A stretch of 64,000 nt of DNA from Triatoma infestans (lineage: Eukaryota > Arthropoda > Insecta > Hemiptera > Reduviidae): the NCBI GenBank assembly GCA_011037195.1, contig JAAEAF010000104.1, forward strand, positions 1 through 64,000, read 5' to 3'. Made by a program: the position numbers and the translations under genes. The notes beneath the pieces were generated by a model that made no database searches, was not told where the DNA came from, and saw only the letters and a program-made list of their open reading frames with translations. Position 1 is the stretch's first letter. Each line of letters begins with the position of its first letter. Of this stretch, positions 50,573 through 60,100 are shown piece after piece.

Positions 50573-50838
50573 AGGGCAGAGACAGAGAGGTTATAGAGAC
50601 AGTCAGGTTAGTTCTCAGAAGTGTGTGTAAGTTGTTAGTGGTTTTCCTGTTGTTAACATTAAAAGTTGATTACTATTATATAGTCGTTTATAATTAATTA
50701 CTTTAAAAGGAAGATAGATCTTGTGTTGTATATTTTGTATAATTACATTAAAGTGAAACAATCACTTGTGCAAGAGAATAAATAAAAATAACTTTATTCT
50801 TAGACAAGACTTGTTGGTTATGTCCCAATACTACTACA
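50536..50838 (+). repeat. 3' LTR of Ty3/Gypsy element
   Basis: 303 bp, the same as the 5' LTR except near its end (aatactactaca against aatattcctaca). Confidence 0.92.
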
Positions 50839-50994
50839 CATATTAGATGTTTATCATTAATTAGTGAGAAGTGAACTAAGTTTCTTGGTAGTAGACTTTA
50901 TGCCAAGTAGCATACCACCCATCCTTCGCTCGACCACACCGGCAGTTTTACGCGTGAAACACAGACGAGATTAAATTCTGGAAAATATATATTA

Positions 50995-52285
50995 TAGGGT
51001 TGGTGCAAAAATAATGCAGGTTTTTATATGCCAAAAAAAAAAAATTATTATAGTTTGTATAAAACTAAGATTATTTATTCAAAATATGTTCCATCATTAT
51101 CAACACATAGTTGCCAACGTGTCAGAAGCATTTTTATTCCAGTTTCTAAAAAATCTTTATTTAAACTCTCAATAAACTCGCGGAAGGCATTTTCGGTTTC
51201 ACTTCGGTCCCTAAAATTTTTTCCTCTTAAGAAGTTGTCCAAATGTCTAAATAAGTGGAAGTCCATCGGCGAGAGATCGGGGGAGTATGGAGGGTGCGGA
51301 AGTGTTTCATATTTCAATTCCTGAAGTTTCCTGAGAGTTGGCATTGCGATATGTGGCCTGGCGTTATCGTGAAGAAGAATTGGTCCTTTCCGATTCACCA
51401 ATGCTGGACAAAGATTTTGCAATTTCCTATGCATTTTGTCAATTTCTTGACAATATGTTTCAGCCGTGATTGTTTCGCCAGTATTTAGGAAGCTGTAATG
51501 AATAACACCTGCAGTAGACCACCACACTGTCACCATTACTTTTTTCGGGTGCAGGCTTGGTTTCGCGAAATGTTTTGGTGCTTCATCCTTGTCCAGCCAC
51601 TGGCCTGACCGTCTCCTGTTGTCGTATTGGATCCATTTTTCATCACATGTCACGATTCGATTAAGAAATGGTTCATTTTGGTAGCGCAACAGAAGAGAAT
51701 TGCAAATTTCAAAACGCCGATGTTTTTGGCTCTGGGTCAATTCGTGAGGTACCCACGTGTCGAGCTTTTTAACTTTACCAATTTGTTCGAGATGGCGAAC
51801 GACTGTTGAGTGGTCAACACTAACTTCTCTCGCAAAGTCCCGAGTGGTTTTGCGAGGGTTATCTTCCACCAATGCCCTAAGATGGTCGTGATCAACAACA
51901 GAGGGCCTACCGCGACCTTCCTTGTCTTCGAGATCAAAATCTCCAACACGAAATTTTTGGAACCATCGCTGCACTGTACATTCACTGATGCTTCCTTCAC
52001 CCCAAACAACATTGATGTTACGCGCAGTTTGAGCCGCACTTCGACCAAGTTTGAACTCGTAAAAATAAATTTGACGAAAATCTTGTTTTGACATGGTGAA
52101 TATCGGAGGTCTTAACTCATACAAAATGGAACACAAACTAAACTGATATTTGAGGAAAAACAACATTAATAAACATTGTTTATAATCCATTACCTAGACT
52201 GGAGGATTATCTTTGTTTACTTGGCAAGCAGAAGTAAACAAAAGATGAAAGTTCAAAAACCTGCATTATTTTTGCACCAACCCAA
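50995..52285 (-). mobile_element. Intact mariner element
   Basis: 1291 bp with TA on both sides (50993-50994 and 52286-52287). Terminal inverted repeats of about 31 bp: left TAGGGTTGGTGCAAAAATAA, right (inverted) TTGGGTTGGTGCAAAAATAA, both continuing TGCAGGTTTTT. One mismatch was seen. The transposase gene is unbroken. It lies in the endonuclease part of the internally deleted LINE. Confidence 0.93.
51075..52094 (-). CDS. Mariner transposase, apparently intact
   Basis: 339 aa from the ATG at 52094 (MSKQDFRQIYFYEFKLGRSA), the usual mariner start; the open frame runs 32 codons further up but those lie towards the inverted repeat and look non-coding. Two helix-turn-helix regions cover about residues 1-110 (RTVQRW-like TVQRWFQKF; DHSTVVRHLEQIGKVKKLD). 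The WVPHEL linker follows. The catalytic residues are D151 (TCDEKW), D243 (LLHDNARPH) and D278 (YSPDLSPMDFHLF), with 34 residues between the last two: the mariner DD34D pattern. The length matches the family (about 340-350). Similarity is greatest to the Cecropia/Hsmar1 type. It cuts and pastes the element at TA dinucleotides in the nucleus. No inactivating change was seen. Confidence 0.92.
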   Translation of the reverse strand: MSKQDFRQIYFYEFKLGRSAAQTARNINVVWGEGSISECTVQRWFQKFRVGDFDLEDKEGRGRPSVVDHDHLRALVEDNPRKTTRDFAREVSVDHSTVVRHLEQIGKVKKLDTWVPHELTQSQKHRRFEICNSLLLRYQNEPFLNRIVTCDEKWIQYDNRRRSGQWLDKDEAPKHFAKPSLHPKKVMVTVWWSTAGVIHYSFLNTGETITAETYCQEIDKMHRKLQNLCPALVNRKGPILLHDNARPHIAMPTLRKLQELKYETLPHPPYSPDLSPMDFHLFRHLDNFLRGKNFRDRSETENAFREFIESLNKDFLETGIKMLLTRWQLCVDNDGTYFE

Positions 52286-52451
52286 TATATGAACAAAAAT
52301 TTTCTTCTATAAAAAAAGTTCAGTGAAAACAAAGACATCAAATGACATGATACAATTAAGAACTTAGAAACTGATGTATTATAGTCAATTATTGATAACA
52401 AATTAAACGATACACATGTAGAGGTTGTAGCCATGGTGTTATATGCCCGAC

Positions 52452-53372
52452 TCATGCAGGTGGATGAACAGCAGTTGGAGCAGCGGAAGTAGACATTGTA
52501 AATTCACTATTAGAGAAATGAACACTAGGTAAAGTATTAGACAAAACCTCTGTTATAAAGGATGTCATATCACTAGCAGTCACCTTATTTATTTTCTTCA
52601 CTCCGTCATCACCGCCATACTCCAGACCTTGAACAGGACACCATTCAAAACTACTGTGAGACGATCAACATTCACATAGACCTTTAAATGTGGGTTTCTT
52701 CGTTGTATTTCCTTGCTAATAAGCAACAGCTTAGAGCGCTTCTTCCTCACATTCTCCGAAAAATCACTAAAAATTGCAAAACCTGTATTCTTTAAAATTT
52801 TAGACGCTCTCAAAATATTCAATTTATCTTGAAAACTGACAAACGTTGCTAATAAAGGTCTGTTAGCCGTCTCTCTTCTTTCTAAAGGACGAACATATAC
52901 GAATTCGGCACTAATATCAACCTTCAGGACATTGTTACAAAACTCAATCACAGTCTAATTTAAATTATCGTTTGTGTTGAACTTAATGCCTCTAAAAATC
53001 AAATTATTTCGACGTGATTTAGAATCTAATATGTCCATAGTTTTATCTGTTTTCTCACATATCAACTTTAGAGATTGTATTTCGCATTTTAATTGACGAT
53101 ATTCGTCCTTAAGTGCACGATAATCCTCATGAAGAATTTTAAATTCCTCTTTAGTTGCAAGAGAAGCAAGTTTTGAATCAAGCAATGTATTCATGACGTT
53201 AGTCATTGTTTCAACAAGTTGACGTATTGCTAATCTCTTGAATTGGGGCCATACTTTTTTTAGTACTTTTTTCTGAAACTTCTGGCGAGCTTCTAGCTCT
53301 CTTTGTACGAGAAGTCGGTGAATTAACTGAGCCACTTTTAGAGGAAGAAGAATTGGCTGATTTTGGTAGCAT
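52452..53372 (-). pseudogene. LINE ORF1 RNA-binding protein, broken
   Basis: The likely start is the ATG at 53372, opening a Ser- and Lys-rich N-terminus (SRTKRARSSPEV). A frameshift near 53200 leads into the 53413-52955 frame with a coiled coil (EEFKILHEDYRALKDEYRQL) and SRRNNLIFRGI. A TAG at 52957-52955 then interrupts, and the same frame goes on with FVYVRPLERRETANRPLLAT and FSENVRKKRSKLL, an RRM-like and C-terminal domain as in L1-type ORF1 proteins. A second shift near 52620 leads to the end at 52452. In the family this protein coats the LINE RNA. It belongs to the internally deleted LINE. Confidence 0.65.
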
Positions 53373-53867
53373 GCAAGAAGACAGTATTTACGTCCAAAGC
53401 AAAATATATGCACAGCTTACAAATGCAAAATTAAATCTAATGAAAAAAGCCAAGAAGTAAAGAAATTGAAATGATGAAATTTCTGTTTGTTCGAATTAAA
53501 TATAAGTTGAAGAGACAAGAGAAAGAGAAAGAATTCTCTTTTCCAATCGAGAGCATTGATCAACAACAATGCTGTTTTCTGTTTACTTACAGTTAAGAGT
53601 CCAAATTTTAACTTGCTATTCTCTCATTAATAGTAAAGCACAGTCAAATAATAATTGCTTCTTTTTCCCTTTTTTTCTCTTTTTTTATAATTAAACACGA
53701 ACTAACTTAAAATCACAATCACAATCAATAGAAAATTAAAAACTGAATCTTTGAGTACAAAAATAACTTTCAAAAACTTTCAAAAACCACATCAAAATTG
53801 AAAAAAAAAAAGGCAGAGCAAATAAACATGATATGCACAGGTTGACTGATAAACATCGACTCCACAT

Positions 53868-55370
53868 GTTAATATTAAATCACTATATATAACGGTCTTT
53901 ATATTATTCTTCATGAAGTACTCTAGCATATCTTCGAAGTTATTTAAAAATGAATTAAGATCACCTAAAGGCTAAAGGAGACCTGTAAACCCAGCGACAG
54001 CAAATTCAAAAACACGAATCTTATACAACACCGCCGTTGCTTCGATTATATTTTCCTTGGATAATTTTGATATGAAAGAAATTTCCTCGTCTAGAAATGA
54101 ATCGTCAGACATAATGACCACCCCACCATGTCTTGTTTGTTTTCGTATATAATTCGATTTGACCGAATATCCAGGAATAGCAAGAGCTTTGATACTTCAT
54201 TAAGCCAGTGTTCAGTGAAACATAAAATATTATAATGATGCGAAACTGATAGTAGCTGGATATTTTCTATTTTATTTAAGATGCCTTTATTAGTATAGAA
54301 TATTTTTATTTGGGGTCTATCACCATACGTTATTTTATTTTTACTTTTCCACGTTGGTTCAAAAAAACCTATCAGACGAATCGTTGACTGCCTTCATTTC
54401 TATATTAGTTGGGTCCACGGAAGAGTCCAGATTGATAACACCAATGTCATTCCCTCGAAATGGTATCGTCAATGGTTAAAAAACTCATTCCTGATTGTTC
54501 ACCATCGAAGACACAACTACTTTGGTCTCCAACGAAAATATTCTCGTACCTATTATTTTGTATAAGAAGAACGTGCTTTGATAATTTGATCATCAGATCT
54601 CTGCCTATTTTCTTTCTTAAACCGTTACGTTTATCAGCTGAACCTGAACTAAATACAAACAAATCCAAAATAAACAAATTAAAAAATTCATTACCTAAAT
54701 CTTCTAGCAAGCAATTAATTCAAAATGCAAGGTGCTTAACAGTTAAATTGTGATTCACTGGGCCTCAGGCAAATTAAAGAAAACAATATTAGTATTTTTT
54801 CAATTTTTAATAAAAATTTGTAAAGATTCCACAAAATTATTTTTTGTCGTAGAGCGTACACTGAATGATATAATAATTATGAAATCGTTTACTGTTAATA
54901 TTTCAGATTTTCTGGCAGCTGCTGATGTAATATCGTGTAGGAGTGCCCACCTGAGAGAATAGTGCCACATACATAAAAACTTGACGGAAGTCTATACGAG
55001 AGTTCACTCGCTAGACCTTTTAAAATTTCATCTCCAACAAAAATAACCTGGTTCTTGGAAAATTTCAAATTCAAATCTTTTACATTATCTTTATTCCGCT
55101 TTAAATCATAATCAACAGTTTGTGTGTAATTGTTATCAAACAGTTTTAATAGGCGGATGTTAAATAATCTCTAAAAGTTCATGAGCCTTCAAATATTTTT
55201 CCTTGCACAAATCTAATTCGACTTGCAGCTCTATAACTTTATTTTGAAGGTCATCGTATATATTATTATCCACACCCTTCCAGACGATGATAGAAATTCG
55301 AGTTGTCATAAGGTCTACCTGGAAAATGGAAATATATGTGCAGTAGTTGTAAACAATATTTGACGTCATA
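53868..55370 (-). pseudogene. CR1-like LINE, 5' half: ORF1 esterase and endonuclease start
   Basis: On the minus strand: a coiled-coil piece (55369-55160, LQNKVIELQVELDLCKEKYL). It is followed by an SGNH-esterase-like segment (VIFVGDEILKGLASELSYRL near 55040, VNDFIIII near 54880, LFVFSSGSADKRNGLRKKIG near 54650). From about 54330 an AP-endonuclease start follows: LCFTEHWLNEVSKLL near 54215, then GGVVIMSDDSF near 54120 and TVIYSDLILT at 53900. Coiled coil plus esterase in ORF1 is a known feature of CR1-type LINEs. Stops and shifts are frequent. The endonuclease continues at 45446 beyond the nested insertion. Confidence 0.6.
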
Positions 55371-55734
55371 AGGCTTACCTAGAAAAGAGAAATATATATA
55401 CAGTAGTTGTAAACAAAATTTCAGAAAGCGAATGAAAGCAAAACCCTTTTTGATGCAATTAGTCTATAGCAGTTCTTTTGCTTTCTATGTGTGTTTATAT
55501 TTTAAGAAGTATTGTATTGTAAGAAGTAGAAATATGCTTGTGTAAGTAATGTTGCGATTGCTGCTAGACCTTAGGTAATTTTTCATATGTAATTTATAAA
55601 ACTTTGATATCTACATTTGCAAAATCCTCTAACAAATACTTTATTAAAAATTAATACTGCTTTTATCCAGCTGCGAAATAATTACTTTCCAAAATTATTT
55701 TATTTTTGAGATATGTATATGCTGCGGCTGAAAA

Positions 55735-56290
55735 AGTAAAAATAAACCAACATAGATTGTAACTGGTGAAAGTTTGAAATATCTAGGAGCGATCATGACG
55801 GACAGAAATGAAACAGATGCTGAGATTAAGCGAGAATAGCAGCAGGATAGCTGCTACGTCACGTTTATGCCAAGATTATAAATATATAAAACCATAATAA
55901 GACCGGTTGTAACTTATGCAAGTAAATTTCTAAGAAAGGTTTATGACCCAAAGCTGGTAAATAGGCAATGGTGAGCCAGAAAAAACTCAGAATATATAAA
56001 CCTGTATAAAACTGAGCACATCGTGACTTAATAAAGAAAGGTCGTCTAGTTTGTTGGGTCATGTGGAGAGAATGGAAGAGGAAAGGCTGCCCAAGAGGTT
56101 TCTGTATGGTCGTCCAGATGGTTGTCGACAAAGAGGAAGACATCGCCTGCGATGGTTGGATGATCTTCAGAATGATCTTTCCGGGTTGAGAATTGGTCAA
56201 TGGAGCGAGTGCTCAAAATAGGGATATCTGGTGGTCGATGTCCGGGTCCTCTAGAACTGTTGTGCCTGTATAATGTCAAATAGACTTACA
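55735..56290 (+). pseudogene. LINE RT C-terminal relic
   Basis: Plus-strand frames give GESLKYLGAIMTDRNETDAE at about 55765, a KTIIRPVVTYAS block at about 55885 and LLGHVERMEEERLPKRFLYG at about 56045, then GRHRLRWLDDLQNDL. These are the thumb and tail of insect endonuclease/RT LINEs. Frames are broken. The region 55370-55735 before it is unrecognised. Confidence 0.6.
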
Positions 56291-56323
56291 AGTTTAATCC
56301 GTGCATCTTTTGACAATTCAGTT

Positions 56324-56763
56324 GTAGATTGTAGATTGTTGTAGGGGATTATTGCACTGTGCCCTGAAAGATCTACTGTCCCCCCCGGAACTTCTCCAAT
56401 GCACAGCCGGCCTCCAAGCAGTGTTCTCTAGCTATAGACCATCCCCGGACAGTGAGTTGTAGAGGTTCCTGGGAAGAGAAAATCTAAGGGCAGCATGTTG
56501 GATTCGAACCCCGGACCTACGTGTTGCTAGTCCAGCGCGCTATCACTGAGCTAATCCCTTCCTTCTCCCTTGGCTTTCGCCAATTAACTAGGGTCGGAGA
56601 CCCCGGTTTTTTGTATGTGTTTGTCCTTGTCTGTAAGGGTGTTTGTAGTTTAAGGGTATTGAGTACTGTTCTGGTGAAGTGCTTGGAGTACTGAGGTGTG
56701 GTAACCCGTGGAGTCGCCACTCCCCAAGTAACTGCATGCAACAGACAACCCATGCGGGCATGT
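56324..56763 (-). repeat. tRNA-containing SINE-like retroposon with target duplication
   Basis: Flanked by the 10-bp direct repeat CAATTCAGTT (56314-56323 and 56764-56773). Read on the minus strand, at 56575-56515 it has GGATTAGCTCAGTGATAGCG (A box), then GTCCGGGGTTCGAATCC (B box), clearly tRNA-derived. The body follows, and the 3' end is a short ACAATCT repeat. About 190 bases of other sequence precede the tRNA-like part inside the element, which is unusual for a SINE. The copy at 1-85 shares its body. Confidence 0.65.
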
Positions 56764-57063
56764 CAATTCAGTTAACAACTACTCTACTATTTTCATGTAA
56801 CAAAAGCACAGATGCCAAAATTATTTAGAATACTCCACCAATGTATGGTTTGTTACCTATGATCAGATAGTGAAAATTATTTTTAGGGAAGGTAAAAAAA
56901 AAAAAAATAACAAATATTATAAACTTTATTTACACTAGAAATTCATTAATATTATTATTTTTGGTATGTTCGTATTTTTTTATTTTAATTACGTGAAAAT
57001 ACCCATCACATTGCAAAGACTCTCATTTATCAACTCGCTTCCTAACAGGAAATAAACACATCA

Positions 57064-57069
57064 TTTATT
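57064..57069 (-). terminator. Poly(A) signal, dehydrogenase gene
   Basis: TTTATT on the plus strand, AATAAA on the coding strand, 77 bases after the stop codon. Confidence 0.5.
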
Positions 57070-57145
57070 TTCAATATAAATAAATTACATATTTACTAGT
57101 TGTGTGAAAAAAAAATTAGAATTACTTGGTAGTTTTTATGATTAT

Positions 57146-60100
57146 TCAAGCTTTCAAGACAAAATCATAATTCACCAAGTCAGCACTAACTGCCCAAAGT
57201 TTTTTAGCTGCAGCATCATATTTTGTATCCAAGGATTCTTTGTCCTCTTGTAATCTACAATCACTACAATTCATTTATAAAATAAGTTTCTACATTTTGA
57301 AAAATGAAAATATTATTATCTTTTCTATATTACCTGAAATAGGAACCAGAGTACTCATCACTTTCCTTAAGAGTGCAATATAAAGTGGTTAAAGCTCCTT
57401 CATCTGGCGTTTTATAAAATGGTAAAAACAAGAGAGACGCAATCCAATGTGCTCCTCTGAAATAAGTTTTATCAACATGTCGTCCCAGTTCGGTTCTTAC
57501 TATACCCGGATGAAGTGAATATACCGCTACACCTTTATCTAAAGAGATAAGAGAATTCTTAAAACATATAATGAAAACAGTGCCATCTATATAGCCAAGT
57601 TCATTTTTGGAAATAATAAAATACTAAATTTCAAAAAAAATATTTTCTATGAAGTTAGTTTTATTTTGTTTATTTGTTGCAATAGCAAAACTATATATGT
57701 ATATGTTACCGGCAAAGTATGAAATTTCTACTGAATGCCGAGGCGTTTCATATAATACCATGCGTGGTATACTCAGATACCAGATTAATACCATGCGTGT
57801 TTATACTCATACCAGATTATACCATGCGTGGTTTATACTCAGAGAGCAGATTATATTTCTTATGATAAATTTTTTGTATTTGAAAAATATTCTTTTAAAT
57901 ATTCTTATTATTCATTTGTTAACTTGGGGAAATTCTATTGTAGTGTTTCAGTACAATAAATCATGGTATTCCAAATGGTGTTTCAATAGTTCTGGTACTT
58001 TAAGTAAAATAATTTAACTTTTAAATGATTACTGTTAAAATATATTTTGAAATCGGGATGTATTAAAATAAATGGGCTCGTCCGGGATGAATTTCATACT
58101 TTGCTGGTAACTTATATATAAAGGTAATAAGCACATCTTGCGGGTTTTTGTTTATGGCGAGTTGTTAGTGCTTATTGATAGCTAATCTGAAATATATTAT
58201 CTTATAGCACTCATATTCAGATAATGCACTCATACTTTTAAAGTGTAAAATAAATTAACTTAAATATTAACTTCCAAATTTGAAAATTAAATTTCAAATT
58301 TGATGCACAATAAAAATTTTTATTATTACTCCTTCAAGACATTACAGGTTCCAGAGATATTACTTTTTCTTACTGCTTACTTAAAAGGGAGTATTAGTAT
58401 CGTATCAATTTCAATATGGAATTTTCATTGGAAATCCATGTTTTGAGGACTCCTGAGTATGCGCAACCGGGTTTGTGTATAAAGGATCACCTTAACTAGA
58501 AACGAAAATCACAGAAAGTTCAAACTGGCCATTTCGTTTAATTTTTACCAGAGTACCCGACAATAAGCTTTTGATTAAAGTCGAACAACGGGTAGTATCA
58601 TTTTACTACAGGAAATCAATCCTGAGTTTGGGTAAAAAAAAAAAAAGAAAGAAAGATTTTTCTTACTCCTTTAGTAAGAGGAAGTATTTTTATTGTGTCA
58701 AATTTTCGATATCGAGTTTTCCCCGGAAATACGTGTTTTGAGGTGCCCTGAGTTCAAGAAAGTGTTTTTTTAGAAAATGGTCTCTGTGTGTGTGTGTGTG
58801 TGTGCGTGTAAGTGAAAAACAGCTCAAATACGAAATATCGTAGAAAGTTCAAATTTGATATTACGTTTAGGTATCACCATAAGATCCGACGATAAGTTAT
58901 CTGTTAAAATTCCTAATTAATTCCGGAATACCACTTTACTTAATGGATTTTTCACTTTTTTGCGATTTACTCGAAAATGGCTCTAACGATTTTCTTTAAA
59001 CTCTGCAATGTCAACTGCATATACAACGAGCTAACAATTATGTTTGAAATATTTCTCCGGGAAAATTTATCTGTGAGCACTTTGGGGGAGGGGTAACGTT
59101 AGGTTTTCCTTTAAAGTGCTATTTCAATTTATTATACAATTCTATCAACTTCATGGAGGCGAAGGACAAATGATGAATTGAAGGCCATCTATAAAGAGGG
59201 AGACATTGTGAGCCTCTTCAAATTGGGTAGACTGCGTTGGGCTGGACATATTGCCAGAATGGATCCTAGCTCCTCGTAGCAAGCTAGATGAACGTGTTTA
59301 TGCAACGCAGGAAAGTAAGGCCGAAATTATGTTCGTTGGATAGCGTCAATGAGGATGCACGAACCCTGTTTGGAGTGCGTAGCTGGACAATGGCAGCGCA
59401 AGATAGAGACGGATGGCGAAGTTTGTTGGCGGAGGCCCACGCTAAAAAAATTCTATCACCTAGATAGAGAGATAAATAGATTCTAACGGGGGAATTGGCT
59501 CTTCAGCCTACGCCACCGCGACCGACACCCCAAGGATCTATTGTGGCACCCCCCGAGTTGGAGACCCTCCCACTATTCTGTCCTTAACCGGACTGTGGAA
59601 TTGGGGGGGGGCTCCCAGGTGGTCAATCAGAGCACCTGCCATCAGAGCACCCTCTGCTTGCCTTAAAAGACTTAATAGGTCCGAGAGAGGGCTCTGGCTG
59701 AGGCTTGCTGGCACCAGCTTCTCTGTACCAAAGAGGCGGTACCTTAGCCAGACCAGCCCCTCGCACTGACATACCACGTGCAGTGCCGTCTCCTCTTCCT
59801 CCTGACAAAACCTACACAGGCTATCTGTTGCCAGGCCCATGCGATGCATGTGCTTATTTAATCTACAATGGCCAGTGAGAACGCCAACTGCTATCCTTAT
59901 GGCCACCCGGCCTAGTTGGAGTAATTCCGCAGTTAGCTTGGGCGAGTGGCTATGGATAAACGTTTTCGCCTGCCTCTGGTCTGGAGTTTTGACCCTCCAT
60001 TCCCTTGATCGGTCCTGCATCCATAGCTTAATGGATGCGCTCCTGAGGCATCTTGAGACACCACAGAACGGCTTCGGCGCGATAAGTGCTCTCATTGAAC

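Larger units (their letters stand above)
45895..50838 (+). mobile_element. Full-length Ty3/Gypsy LTR retrotransposon
   Basis: 4944 bp, flanked by the 4-bp target duplication CATA (45891-45894 and 50839-50842). The LTRs of 303 bp each begin TGTAGG and end CTACA; by eye they differ at two positions near the 3' end. A primer-binding site, a purine-rich tract and one long gag-pol ORF lie between them. No env gene. The near-identical LTRs and unbroken ORF point to recent insertion. It lies inside the internally deleted LINE. Confidence 0.92.
45447..53867 (-). mobile_element. Internally deleted LINE, itself carrying two insertions
   Basis: Bounded by the 13-bp direct repeat CATGTTAATATTA (45434-45446 and 53868-53880). 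On its own (minus) strand the element starts at 53867, has a 5' leader, an ORF1 (53372-52452) and the start of an endonuclease (52430-52286, 50994-50839, 45894 to about 45760; for example FPEFNLVCVS and IIPIYLNCSSWEEDF). It then goes straight to a 3' UTR ending in (ATT)n at 45447-45465. The reverse transcriptase is absent. Without the mariner (50995-52285) and the Ty3 element (45895-50838) it is about 2.2 kb. Confidence 0.65.

Noticed and set aside
51810..52091. Plus-strand frames of 93 and 77 aa over 51.0-52.1 kb
   Set aside because: Antisense to the intact mariner transposase.
57649..58017. 122-aa frame in the dehydrogenase intron
   Set aside because: Translation of the inverted-repeat element and its tandem array; hydrophobic start looks like chance.
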